Shown here: positions 52,221-62,018 of the stretch, piece by piece | Numbering within the stretch: position 1 is the first letter of the stretch | Layout: each line of letters opens with the position of its first letter | NCBI RefSeq assembly: GCF_036226925.1 | Contig: NZ_CP109031.1 | Location: forward strand, 5,890,001-5,954,000 | Origin: Streptomyces sp. NBC_00659 | GTDB lineage: Bacteria; Actinomycetota; Actinomycetes; Streptomycetales; Streptomycetaceae | Length of the DNA stretch: 64,000 nt | Reading direction: 5' to 3' | The notes under the pieces: generated by a model | What the model was told of the DNA's origin: nothing | Database searches by the model: none | What the model saw: the letters and a program-made list of their open reading frames with translations, nothing else | Program-made: the position numbers and the translations under genes

Positions 52221-53273
52221 ATGCGCCGGGTTACCCGCATCGCGCTCGCAGGCACTGCGACCGCCTCTCTCGCCCTCGCTCTGTCCGCCTGCGGCGGCAC
52301 CTCGACCTCCTCGGACTCCTCGGACTCCAAGGGCGGCAACAAGGGCCTCGCCATCGCGTACGACGTCGGCGGCAAGGGCGACCAGTCCTTCAACGACGCC
52401 GCGTTCGAGGGTCTGAAGAAGGCGAAGGGCGAGTTCAAGTACGACACCGCCGACGTCGAGCCCACCGACGGTGAGACGGACGCGGACAAGACCCAGCGTC
52501 TGGTCTCCCTGGCCAAGCAGGGCTACAACCCGGTCATCGGCATCGGCTACGCCTACGGCCCGGCCGTCAAGGCCGCCGCGGCGAAGTTCCCGAAGACCAC
52601 CTTCGGCATCGTCGACGACTCCTCCGTCGAGGCGGCGAACGTCGCGGACCTGGTCTTCTCCGAGCAGGAGGCCTCCTACCTCGCCGGCGTCACCGCCGCC
52701 AAGGCCACCAAGACCAACACCGTCGGCTTCGTGGGCGGCGTGGACGTTCCGCTGATCCACAAGTTCCAGGCGGGCTTCGAGCAGGGTGTCAAGGACACCA
52801 AGCCCGGCGTCAAGGTCCTCTCGCAGTACCTGACGCAGACCGCCCAGGAGGGTGGTTTCTCCAGCCCGGACAAGGGCAAGGCCGCTGCCGAGGGCCAGAT
52901 CGAGAAGAAGGCCGACGTCGTCTACGCCGCGGCCGGTCTGTCCGGTCAGGGTGTCATCGAGGCCGCCTCCGCCAAGAAGGTGCTGGCGATCGGTGTCGAC
53001 TCCGACCAGTACATGCAGGCAGCGCTGGCCCAGTACAAGGACGCGATCCTGACCTCCGCGACCAAGGACGTCGCCAAGGCGGTCTACTCCCTGGCGAAGT
53101 CTGTCGAGGACGGCAAGCCCGAGAGCGGTATCGTTCGGGGCGATCTGAAGTCCGGTGAGGTCGGCCTGGCCGACTCCAACCCGGCCTACAAGAGCAACAC
53201 CGCGATCCAGGACGCCGTCAAGGCCGCCCAGGAGAAGATCATCAGCGGTGCGATCAAGGTCAAGACCAGCTGA
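52221..53273 (+). CDS. BMP-family nucleoside-binding lipoprotein (copy 2)
   Basis: A 350-residue lipoprotein with lipobox LALSAC (Cys24) and the same BMP domain as copy 1. Differences concentrate in the linker, in the loop DDSSVEAANVADLVFSEQEA and in the C-terminal 60 residues (ESGIVRGDLKSGEVGLADSN), which may alter substrate or partner. ATG 52221 with AGGAG upstream. Separated from the ABC ATPase gene by a hairpin and by a third copy of the upstream motif. Confidence 0.92.
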   Translation: MRRVTRIALAGTATASLALALSACGGTSTSSDSSDSKGGNKGLAIAYDVGGKGDQSFNDAAFEGLKKAKGEFKYDTADVEPTDGETDADKTQRLVSLAKQGYNPVIGIGYAYGPAVKAAAAKFPKTTFGIVDDSSVEAANVADLVFSEQEASYLAGVTAAKATKTNTVGFVGGVDVPLIHKFQAGFEQGVKDTKPGVKVLSQYLTQTAQEGGFSSPDKGKAAAEGQIEKKADVVYAAAGLSGQGVIEAASAKKVLAIGVDSDQYMQAALAQYKDAILTSATKDVAKAVYSLAKSVEDGKPESGIVRGDLKSGEVGLADSNPAYKSNTAIQDAVKAAQEKIISGAIKVKTS

Positions 53274-53400
53274 CGAGCAGTACCTCAGGAGCAGCCAATG
53301 CGGTCCCGGGGAAGTTCGGGCAAGTCTTCGTGCCGGCCGGCACGAAGAGGCGTCTGTTCTGCCCCGGAGCCGCTTGGTAACCGCGGGGTTACGTCCGCTC

Positions 53401-53437
53401 AACGGGATACGAGGAGTGTTGCTCCCCGTATCCCGTT
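53401..53437 (+). terminator. Hairpin after BMP gene 2
   Basis: AACGGGATACG pairs with CGTATCCCGTT (11 bp), and GGAG/CTCC extends the stem beyond one mismatch, with a 5-base loop and TCTCG after the right arm. Confidence 0.8.
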
Positions 53438-53474
53438 CTCGCGAAACGTGGCCCCTTTCGTTGCCGTAGGGGCG

Positions 53475-53488
53475 CTACGCGCGTAGAC
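53475..53488 (-). promoter_or_regulatory. Shared upstream motif, copy 3 (inverted GTCTACGCGCGT)
   Basis: The plus strand reads CTACGCGCGTAGAC: a 12-bp palindrome CTACGCGCGTAG within the motif. It lies 29-42 bases before the putative ATC start of the ATPase gene. The symmetry supports a dimeric regulator common to all three units. Confidence 0.58.
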
Positions 53489-53516
53489 GACCCCCTTTCC
53501 CTCAGGAGAGTGCGCC

Positions 53517-55208
53517 ATCAACGCGTCCAGCAGCCCTCCGGCCGGCGCGGTCAACGGTCAGGCGACCGCTGTCGAACTCGCCGGGATCACGAAGCGATTC
53601 CCTGGCGTCGTGGCCAACCACGACATCCACCTCAGCGTCCGCAAGGGCACCGTGCACGCCCTTGTCGGCGAGAACGGCGCCGGCAAGTCGACGCTGATGA
53701 AGATTCTCTACGGCATGCAGAAGCCGGACGAGGGCACCATCGCCGTCGACGGCGAACAGGTCACCTTCTCGTCGCCGGGCGAGGCCATCGCCCGCGGCAT
53801 CGGCATGGTCCACCAGCACTTCATGCTGGCCGACAACCTCACCGTCCTGGAGAACGTCGTCCTCGGCAGCGAGAAGCTGTACGGGATCGGCGCCAAGGCC
53901 CGCCGCAAGATCGTGGAGCTCTCCGAGCGCTACGGCCTCGGAGCCCGCCCCGACGTCCTCGTCGAGGAGCTCGGTGTCGCCGACCGCCAGCGCGTGGAGA
54001 TCCTCAAGGTCCTCTACCGCGGTGCCCGCATCCTGATCCTGGACGAGCCCACCGCCGTCCTCGTGCCGCAGGAGGTCGACGCGCTCTTCGACAACCTGCG
54101 CGAACTCAAGGCCGAGGGCCTGTCGGTCATCTTCATCTCGCACAAGCTGGGCGAGGTCCTCTCCGTCGCCGACGACATCACGGTCATCCGGCGCGGTACG
54201 ACGGTCGGCACCGCCGTTCCGTCCGAGACGACCCCGCGTCAGCTCGCCGAGCTGATGGTCGGCAGCGAACTGCCGACGCCGGAGACCTCCGAGTCGACGG
54301 TCACCGACCGGGCCGTGATCGAGGTCGAGGACCTGACGGTCTTCGCCAAGGGCACGGTGTCGATGGGCAAGGGCTCGGCGGCCCTGCTCATGGACCAGGT
54401 GGAACGCGGCGAAGTACGGCTCGTGCTCAACCACGTCTCCTTCACCATCCACGCCGGTGAGGTGATGGGCATCGCGGGTGTCGAGGGCAACGGCCAGACC
54501 GAGCTCATCGACGCGCTGATCGGCCTGAAGGCCGCCGACTCCGGTGTCATCCGCTTCGCGGGCGAGGACATCACCGGGCTGTCCACGCGCAAGCGCCGCG
54601 AGAACGGCATCGGCTACATCCCCGAGGACCGCCACCGCCACGGCCTCCTCCTGGAAGCCCCCCTCTGGGAGAACCGCATCCTCGGCCATGTCACCGAGAC
54701 GCCCAACGCCAAGGGCATCTGGATCGACATCAAGGGCGCCCAGCAGGACACCCGCCGCATCGTCGAGGAATACGACGTGCGCACCCCCGGCATCGACGTC
54801 ACCGCGGCCTCCCTGTCCGGCGGCAACCAGCAGAAGCTGATCGTCGGCCGCGAGATGAGCCACAAGCCGAAGTTCCTGATCGCCGCCCACCCCACCCGTG
54901 GTGTGGACGTCGGCGCGCAGGCGCAGATCTGGGACCAGATCCGCGCGGCGCGCCGTGAAGGACTCGCCGTCCTGCTGATCTCCGCGGACCTGGACGAGCT
55001 CATCGGCCTGTCCGACACGCTCCGGGTGATCTACAACGGCAAGCTGGTCGCGGACGCGGACCCGGCCACCATCACCCCGGAGGAACTCGGCTCGGCCATG
55101 ACCGGTGCCGCTTCCGGACACCTGGAGAACGAGGAGCTCGCCGAAGCGGCCGAGCTCGAAGAGCCCGCCGAGAACCCGGCGGACGCCCCGGAAGACGAGG
55201 CCCGCTGA
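53517..55208 (+). CDS. Nucleoside ABC transporter ATPase, twin ABC domains, probable ATC start
   Basis: A protein of 563 residues of the RbsA/NupO type. ABC domain 1: VELAGITKRFPGVVANHDIHL, Walker A GENGAGKST (about residue 51), VADRQRVEIL, Walker B ILILDEPTAVLVPQEVD. Domain 2: degenerate Walker A GVEGNGQTE, signature LSGGNQQKLIVGREMS, AAHPTRGVDVGAQ. The conserved N-terminal strand lies upstream of the first usual start codon (GTG 53610). At the right distance after AGGAGAG there is only ATC (53517, ATCAACGCG), where relatives from memory have ATG. Initiation at ATC, or a mutated start, is therefore proposed. It is coupled to the first permease (TGATG). Confidence 0.88.
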   Translation: MNASSSPPAGAVNGQATAVELAGITKRFPGVVANHDIHLSVRKGTVHALVGENGAGKSTLMKILYGMQKPDEGTIAVDGEQVTFSSPGEAIARGIGMVHQHFMLADNLTVLENVVLGSEKLYGIGAKARRKIVELSERYGLGARPDVLVEELGVADRQRVEILKVLYRGARILILDEPTAVLVPQEVDALFDNLRELKAEGLSVIFISHKLGEVLSVADDITVIRRGTTVGTAVPSETTPRQLAELMVGSELPTPETSESTVTDRAVIEVEDLTVFAKGTVSMGKGSAALLMDQVERGEVRLVLNHVSFTIHAGEVMGIAGVEGNGQTELIDALIGLKAADSGVIRFAGEDITGLSTRKRRENGIGYIPEDRHRHGLLLEAPLWENRILGHVTETPNAKGIWIDIKGAQQDTRRIVEEYDVRTPGIDVTAASLSGGNQQKLIVGREMSHKPKFLIAAHPTRGVDVGAQAQIWDQIRAARREGLAVLLISADLDELIGLSDTLRVIYNGKLVADADPATITPEELGSAMTGAASGHLENEELAEAAELEEPAENPADAPEDEAR

Positions 55209-56332
55209 TGAAGAAGTTCGACAAGGAGCGCGTGCTCCTCGGGGTGGCCGGACCGGTCATCGCGCTCGTCGTCGCCGTGGCGCTGACCTCGATCGTGCTG
55301 CTCGCCTCGGGCAAGAACCCGATCGAGCCGTACACGATCATGTTCCAGCAGGCGACGTACTCCGACATCCAGGTCCTGATCATCAACCAGGCCTCGCTGT
55401 ACTACATCGCGGCGCTGGCGGTGGCCATCGGCTTCCGGATGAACCTGTTCAACATCGGTGTCGACGGTCAGTACCAGCTCGCCGCCATGATGGCCGCGGT
55501 CGTCGGCGCGCACGTCGCGCTGCCTGCCGTGCTCCAGGTCCCGCTGCTGATGGTGACCGCCATCTGCACCGGCGCGTTCTGGGCGGGTATCGCCGGTGTC
55601 CTCAAGGTCACCCGCGGGGTCAGCGAGGTCGTCGCGACGATCATGCTCAACGCGATCGCGACCTCCGTCATCGCCTACCTGTGGCTGCCCGACGTCTTCG
55701 GCGTCAAGCTCGGCAACAACAACACCACCGGCGAGATGCACAAGTCCGGCTGGATCCCCGGCTTCAGCATGGGCGACGCGGGCGAGATCTACGGTCTGGT
55801 CGTCCTCGCCGTGGTCCTCGGCATCGGCTACTGGATCGTCCTCAACCGCACCCGCTTCGGCTTCGACCTGCGCGCCTCCGGCGCCTCCGAGTCCGCCGCC
55901 GCGGCCAGTGGTGTCGACCCCAAGCGCATGGTGCTCACCGCGATGCTGCTCTCCGGCGGCATCGCCGGTCTCGCGGGTCTGCCGATCCTCCTCGGCGACA
56001 CCCACACGTACAGCCTGAACTTCCCGACCGGCATCGGCTTCCTCGGTATCGGTATCGCGCTGCTCGGCCGCAACAGCCCCGTCGGCATCGCCTTCGCGTC
56101 CCTGCTGTGGGCCTGGCTCGACAAGTCCTCGCCCGAACTCGACTTCCACGGGTACGACAAGGAGATCGCGGTCATCATGCAGGGCCTGATCGTGATCGCG
56201 GTCGTGGTCTCGTACGAGGCCGTGCGCGAGTGGGGTCTGCGCCGCCAGCAGCGCCGTGTCGGCGCCGAACTCGCCGCGGGCAACGTCCTCGGCGGAACCG
56301 ACAACACCAAGAAGGAGGTGGCGGGCCGATGA
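55208..56332 (+). CDS. Nucleoside ABC transporter permease (subunit 1)
   Basis: A 374-residue BPD_transp_2-type permease with about ten helices. It has the family stretches YYIAALAVAIGFRMNLFNIGVDGQYQLAAMMAAV and GVSEVVATIMLNAIATSVIAYLW, and GASESAAAASGVDPKRMVLTAMLLSGGIAGLAGLP, the loop that contacts the ATPase. It pairs with the next permease and imports nucleosides delivered by the BMP lipoproteins. It ends in an ATGA overlap. Confidence 0.92.
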   Translation: MKKFDKERVLLGVAGPVIALVVAVALTSIVLLASGKNPIEPYTIMFQQATYSDIQVLIINQASLYYIAALAVAIGFRMNLFNIGVDGQYQLAAMMAAVVGAHVALPAVLQVPLLMVTAICTGAFWAGIAGVLKVTRGVSEVVATIMLNAIATSVIAYLWLPDVFGVKLGNNNTTGEMHKSGWIPGFSMGDAGEIYGLVVLAVVLGIGYWIVLNRTRFGFDLRASGASESAAAASGVDPKRMVLTAMLLSGGIAGLAGLPILLGDTHTYSLNFPTGIGFLGIGIALLGRNSPVGIAFASLLWAWLDKSSPELDFHGYDKEIAVIMQGLIVIAVVVSYEAVREWGLRRQQRRVGAELAAGNVLGGTDNTKKEVAGR

Positions 56333-57594
56333 CCACCGCAACCGACGTCAACCAGCCCACGCTGCAGCCCGGGGCTCCCAAGAGCCGCCGGATGTCGCTC
56401 CCCGTCCTCCTGCTGGTGATCGCGGGCGGCCTGGCGCTGACCTCGATCGTCCGCATCATCACCGGCGCGGACGGCATCACCAACGTCAGCCAGATGTCGA
56501 CCGCGCTCGAACTGGCCGTCCCGATCGGCCTGGCCGGTCTCGGCGGTCTGTGGGCCGAGCGCGCCGGCGTCGTCAACATCGGCCTCGAAGGCATGATGAT
56601 CCTCGGCACCTGGTTCGGCGCCTGGGCCGGTTACCAGTGGGGCCCGTGGACCGGCATCCTGGTCGGCGTCATCGGCGGCGCCGTCGGCGGTCTGCTGCAC
56701 GCGATCATGACGGTCAGCTTCAACGTCAACCACATCGTCTCCGGTGTGGCCATCAACATCCTGGCGCTCGGCGTCACCCGCTACCTCTCCCCGCTCGCCT
56801 TCGTGGGCGTCCCGGGCGGCTCGGCCAAGCAGTCCCCACCGGTCGAGTCCCTCGGCCAGTTCACCGTGCCGGGGCTCTCCGACTGGCTCGCCACCCTGAA
56901 CTCCAAGGGCTGGTTCTTCGTCTCGGACATCGCGGGTCTGCTCGGCGGTCTGGTCACCGACGTCTCCTGGCTGACCCTGATCGCCGTCGCGCTGATCCCC
57001 GCCACCTGGTGGATCCTGTGGCGCACCCCGTTCGGCCTGCGCCTGCGGTCCTGCGGCGAGAACCCGGTCGCCTCCGAGTCGCTCGGCGTGAACGTCTACA
57101 AGTACAAGTACATCGCCGTGATCATCTCCGGCGGTCTGGCCGGCCTCGGCGGAGTCTTCCTCTCCATCGTCGCCAACCCCTTCTACCTGGAGGGCCAGAC
57201 AGCCGGCCGCGGCTACATTGGTCTCGCGGCGATGATCTTCGGCAACTGGATGCCCGGCGGGCTCGCCCTGGGCGCGGTCCTGTTCGGTTACACCGACAGC
57301 CTCAACCTGCGTGGCGGCTCCGAGAACGTCCACGCCCTGCTGCTGCTCGGTGCCATCCTGCTCGCCATCGGCGCGATCTGGCTCGCGGTCAAGAAGAAGT
57401 ACGTGTCCGCCGTCATCACCCTGGTCATCGGCGTCCTCGTGTTCCTCTGGTACGCCACGACCAACGAGGTGCCCAGCCAGATCGTCTCCGCCACCCCGTA
57501 CGTGATCACCCTTCTCGTCCTCTCCCTGTCGGCGCAGCGCCTGCGCATGCCGAAGGCGGACGGTCTGCCGTACCGGAAGGGACAGGGGAAGTGA
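56329..57594 (+). CDS. Nucleoside ABC transporter permease (subunit 2)
   Basis: A 421-residue permease of the same family: LELAVPIGLAGLGGLWAERAGVVNIGLEGMMILGTWF, VSFNVNHIVSGVAINILALGVTRYL and SCGENPVASESLGVNVYKYKYIAVIISGGLAGLGGVFLS. It carries three more C-terminal helices (about 330-415) than the shortest relatives. The start ATG 56329 overlaps the previous stop, and its own stop overlaps the cytidine deaminase GTG (GTGA), so transport and salvage genes form one translational chain. Confidence 0.92.
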   Translation: MTTATDVNQPTLQPGAPKSRRMSLPVLLLVIAGGLALTSIVRIITGADGITNVSQMSTALELAVPIGLAGLGGLWAERAGVVNIGLEGMMILGTWFGAWAGYQWGPWTGILVGVIGGAVGGLLHAIMTVSFNVNHIVSGVAINILALGVTRYLSPLAFVGVPGGSAKQSPPVESLGQFTVPGLSDWLATLNSKGWFFVSDIAGLLGGLVTDVSWLTLIAVALIPATWWILWRTPFGLRLRSCGENPVASESLGVNVYKYKYIAVIISGGLAGLGGVFLSIVANPFYLEGQTAGRGYIGLAAMIFGNWMPGGLALGAVLFGYTDSLNLRGGSENVHALLLLGAILLAIGAIWLAVKKKYVSAVITLVIGVLVFLWYATTNEVPSQIVSATPYVITLLVLSLSAQRLRMPKADGLPYRKGQGK

Positions 57595-58004
57595 CGGCCG
57601 CCGGCGCGGACTCCGCGGACGTCGACTGGGAGGAGCTGCGGGAGGTGGCCCGTACGGCGATGACCCGTGCGTACGCCCCCTACTCGGACTTCCCCGTCGG
57701 CGCCGCCGCCCGCGTCGACGACGGCCGGATCGTCTCCGGCTGCAACGTCGAGAACGCCTCCTACGGCCTCGGCCTGTGCGCCGAGTGCGGTCTGGTCTCC
57801 GAACTGCGGGCCACCGGAGGCGGCCGGCTGACGCACTTCACGTGTGTCGACGGGCAGGGCGAGATCCTCGTCCCGTGCGGACGCTGCCGGCAGCTTCTGT
57901 TCGAGTTCGGCGGCGAGGAACTGATCCTGGAGACACCGGGCGGGCTCGTGCCCCTGTCCGAGATGCTGCCGCAGGCCTTCGGGCCGGGCCATCTCACCAA
58001 GTAA
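57591..58004 (+). CDS. cdd: Cytidine deaminase
   Basis: A 137-residue zinc enzyme that converts (deoxy)cytidine to (deoxy)uridine in the cytosol. AYAPYSDFPVGAAARVDDGRIVSGCNVENASYGLGLCAECGLV contains the CAE motif (zinc Cys and catalytic Glu), and VPCGRCRQLLFEFGG provides the other two zinc Cys, as in the tetrameric CDA class. GTG 57591 overlaps the permease stop. It prepares imported cytidine for the next enzyme. Confidence 0.95.
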   Translation: MTAAGADSADVDWEELREVARTAMTRAYAPYSDFPVGAAARVDDGRIVSGCNVENASYGLGLCAECGLVSELRATGGGRLTHFTCVDGQGEILVPCGRCRQLLFEFGGEELILETPGGLVPLSEMLPQAFGPGHLTK

Positions 58005-58069
58005 TGCCCCGCGGCCCCTCCGACCGGCTGACGCCGGGGAGGGGCCGCTCATCTTTCGGAAGGAACGCC

Positions 58070-59353
<1,284 letters not shown>

Positions 59354-59366
59354 TTGTTACGTCCAG

Positions 59367-59400
59367 GGCGGGGACCGGTGCTGTCGCGCCGGTCCCCGCC
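59367..59400. terminator. Bidirectional terminator between deoA and the AEC gene
   Basis: GGCGGGGACCGG and CCGGTCCCCGCC pair over 12 bases with a 10-base loop between convergent stops (59353 plus, 59412 minus). Confidence 0.82.
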
Positions 59401-59411
59401 GCTTTCACCCC

Positions 59412-60332
59412 TCAGCCGAGCAGGGCCGCGATCACTACGAGTACCGGCACGGCCAGGATCGTCGAGAGCAGGATCGACTCACGGGCCAGGGACTCGCCGA
59501 CCCGGTAGCGCGAGGCGTACGTGAAGAGGTTCTGCGCGGCCGGCAGGGCCGAGGTCACCACCACGTCGAGCAGCGGCGCGCCGCGCAGGCCGAACACGCC
59601 GACGGCCAGCGCCCAGGCGGCCAGCGGTTGGCCCACCGCCTTCAGCGCGACCGACAGCAGTACCGGGCCCCGGTCCGAGCCCCGGCCCGGCAGGGCGCTG
59701 CCGCACAGCGAGATCCCGAAGGCCAGCAGCACCGCGGGCACCGACATACCGCCGATCAGCCGCAGCGGTTCCAGGATCGGACCCGGCACGGTCAGGCCCG
59801 CCGCCGACACCGCCACCCCGCTCAGCGAACCGACCGCGATGGGATTGCGCAGCGGTGTGAGCAGCCGACGCCACAGGGGACCCTTCTCGCCCGCCGCGGA
59901 CAGATCGAGAACGGTCAGGGCGATCGGCGTGACCATGATCTGCTGGAACAGCAGTACGGGCGCCACCAGCGAGGCGTCACCCAGCACGTACACGGCGATC
60001 GGGATACCGAGGTTGCCGGAGTTGACGTAACTGGAGCAGAGCGCGCCGATCGTCGTCCTGCCCAGGCCCCAGCGCCGTACGGCCCCCGCCGCGACGAACA
60101 CCCCGGCCGCTGCGGCCGTGCTCATCGCCGTGACCAGGAGCCGGCTGGAGAAGACGACCGACAGGTCCGCCCCCGCGAGCGTCGTGAACAGCAGCGCGGG
60201 CGAGGCCACATGGAAGGCGAGCTTCGTCAGCACCTCCCGTCCGTTGTCCCCGAGGTGGCCCCGCCGCCCGATGACGTATCCGACGCCGATGACGACGGCG
60301 ATGACCGCGAAGCCCGTCAGCACTCCTCGCAC
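59412..60332 (-). CDS. AEC-family (auxin-efflux-carrier-type) transporter
   Basis: A 306-residue membrane protein with about ten helices in two repeats of five. GRRGHLGDNGREVLTKLAFHVASPALLFTTLA and SSYVNSGNLGIPIAVYVLGD (unwound Gly-Pro region of repeat 1) are family marks, and SALPAAQNLFTYASRY near the end marks repeat 2. Bacterial AEC proteins are thought to export organic acids or other small molecules. It starts at GTG 60332 with GAGGGGG before it. No partner gene. Confidence 0.88.
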   Translation of the reverse strand: MRGVLTGFAVIAVVIGVGYVIGRRGHLGDNGREVLTKLAFHVASPALLFTTLAGADLSVVFSSRLLVTAMSTAAAAGVFVAAGAVRRWGLGRTTIGALCSSYVNSGNLGIPIAVYVLGDASLVAPVLLFQQIMVTPIALTVLDLSAAGEKGPLWRRLLTPLRNPIAVGSLSGVAVSAAGLTVPGPILEPLRLIGGMSVPAVLLAFGISLCGSALPGRGSDRGPVLLSVALKAVGQPLAAWALAVGVFGLRGAPLLDVVVTSALPAAQNLFTYASRYRVGESLARESILLSTILAVPVLVVIAALLG

Positions 60333-60499
60333 GAAGCCCCCTCGGCGGGCGGGGAGCAGGCCGGCAGGCCGTCGCGTATTGCGGGCGGAACCGATTCATG
60401 GGGCATGCACCCAACCCAAGAGGGCGGAGGCGGCGCGGGTCAATGTGATCTTCCGCGCCGTCCGCGATGAGTTCACGGGCGCCGGGCGGTCTACTGACC

Positions 60500-60913
60500 G
60501 TGGACTCCACGAAACCGGCCGTGCTCGTGCTGCCAGGACTCGTCACCCGGGACGAGGTTCCCCGGCTCTGCGAGGCTGTCCGGGCGCTCCTCGGGACGAC
60601 CGGCGCCGGGGTCGTGGTCTGCGATGTCGCGGGCCTCGGGCCACCCGGCCTCACCGCCGTCGACGCACTGGCCCGCATGGAACTGGCGGCCCGCCGGGCG
60701 GGAGGCCGGATACGTCTCGCCGGCCCGGACCCGGCACTGCGCGCGCTACTGGACCTCGTCGGCCTCCGCTTCGAGACCTGCGACGGCGCCTGTCCCGCCG
60801 ACTCCGCGGTCGCCGGGAGCTTCGGGCCCGTCGAGATGGAGGGGGAGTCCGAAGAGCGGGAACCAGCGGGCTGTGTCGAGGAAGAAGTGGAACCCGGAGA
60901 TGCGGCCCTTTGA
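60500..60913 (+). CDS. STAS-domain protein (anti-sigma factor antagonist-like)
   Basis: A protein of 137 residues. VVVCDVAGLGPPGLTAVDALARMELAARRAGGRIRLAGPDPALRALLDLVGL is a STAS core, but the usual phosphorylated Ser region reads GLGPPGLTAVD, where Pro replaces the usual Ser, so phosphorylation control may differ. The last 45 residues are acidic and are read from the strand opposite the 3' end of the sigma gene; the two genes overlap tail-to-tail by about 168 bases. GTG 60500 (MDSTKPAVLVL) is preferred over ATG 60467. Confidence 0.72.
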   Translation: MDSTKPAVLVLPGLVTRDEVPRLCEAVRALLGTTGAGVVVCDVAGLGPPGLTAVDALARMELAARRAGGRIRLAGPDPALRALLDLVGLRFETCDGACPADSAVAGSFGPVEMEGESEEREPAGCVEEEVEPGDAAL

Positions 60914-61813
60914 GATCTCCAGCACCTGCACCGACCAGGGCGTGTGGCCGCCCGCTTCCTCGTCCGGCTTGTACTGCGCGAAGCCCGGCAGGCCGTTGAC
61001 CTCCACCGGGATCAGGCGCGAGTCCGCGCAGGCGGCGCCCAGCGTCGTCATGAAGCCGGTGATGTCCTGCGGGCCCCGCAGCCACAGGTCGAACGGCGGC
61101 ATCGTCATGACCGCGTCCTCGTGCAGGAGTGCCGTCAGAGCCGTCATGTCGTACCCCTCGAACGCCGCCACGTAGCGTTCGAGGAGCTTCTGCTGTTCCT
61201 CGTCGAGCGGGTCGGAGGTCGCGGCGTCCGCGCCCGTCCCGTCGTTCTCCGCGAGGGTGGCGCGGGCCCGCTGGAGGGCGCTGTTGACCGAGGCGACCGT
61301 GGTCCCGAGCAGCTCGGCGACCTCGCTCGCCCGCCACGCGAGGACCTCGCGCAGGATGAGCACCGCCCGCTGCTTGGGCGGAAGCTGCTGGAGGGCCGCC
61401 ATGAAGGCCAGGCGCACGGACTCCTTGGCGACCGCGGCCTCCGCCGGGTCGTCGCTCGCCGGCAGCACACGGCCGTCGGGCATCGGCTCCAGCCAGGTGT
61501 TGTCCGGACGGGGGCTGAGCGCGGCCCGGGCGAGCGGCGAGGGAGCCGTGAGATCCATCGGACGAGCCCTTCGGTTGCCCGCGTTGAGCATGTCCAGACA
61601 CACGTTGGTCGCGATCCGGTACAGCCAGGACCGCATCGAGGAGCGGCCCTCGAACTTGTCGTAGCTGCGCCAGGCCCGGACCATCGTGTCCTGCACCGCG
61701 TCCTCGGCCTCGAAGGACGAGCCGAGCATGCGGTAGCAGTACCCGGTCAGCTCGACGCGGTGTTTCTCCAGCCGGACGTCCAGGTCCGCCGTCGTCGCCG
61801 TACCCTCGCTCAT
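60746..61813 (-). CDS. ECF sigma factor of the SigG type with SnoaL-like C-terminal domain
   Basis: A 355-residue protein. Region 2: LEKHRVELTGYCYRMLGSSFEAEDAVQDTMVRAWRSYDKFEGRSSMRSWLYRIATNVCLDML. Region 4: LQQLPPKQRAVLILREVLAWRASEVAELLGTTVASVNSALQRARATL. The SnoaL-like domain (about 205-325: LLERYVAAFEGYDMTALTALLHEDAVMTMPPFDLWLRG) replaces a separate anti-sigma factor in this group and may sense a ligand. The C-terminal 30 residues overlap the STAS gene. ATG 61813 is used; TTG 61819 is possible. Confidence 0.9.
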   Translation of the reverse strand: MSEGTATTADLDVRLEKHRVELTGYCYRMLGSSFEAEDAVQDTMVRAWRSYDKFEGRSSMRSWLYRIATNVCLDMLNAGNRRARPMDLTAPSPLARAALSPRPDNTWLEPMPDGRVLPASDDPAEAAVAKESVRLAFMAALQQLPPKQRAVLILREVLAWRASEVAELLGTTVASVNSALQRARATLAENDGTGADAATSDPLDEEQQKLLERYVAAFEGYDMTALTALLHEDAVMTMPPFDLWLRGPQDITGFMTTLGAACADSRLIPVEVNGLPGFAQYKPDEEAGGHTPWSVQVLEISKGRISGFHFFLDTARWFPLFGLPLHLDGPEAPGDRGVGGTGAVAGLEAEADEVQ

Positions 61814-61959
61814 CGCCAATCCACCCCTGTGGCCTTTTTGATTCGCGCGTCATCGCGCCGGCACTTCGGAAGCTACCGCAGCCCACTGACAATGGCTGGC
61901 GGAGCGGGGAAAACCACAGGTCACAGGGGGTGTTCCAGAGGGTGGTCCGGGTCTGGTGG

Positions 61960-62018
61960 CAGTCCGGGGCGGGCCTTTGCGGGTCCCGGGCAGGCCTCTG
62001 CGGGTTCCGGACAGGGCC
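61960..62018. repeat. Short degenerate repeats after the MFS gene
   Basis: Three imperfect copies of GGCCTxTGCGGGTxCCGG with a period near 25 bases lie between the MFS stop and the sigma promoter region. The rest of 61814-61959 has no visible gene. Confidence 0.4.
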
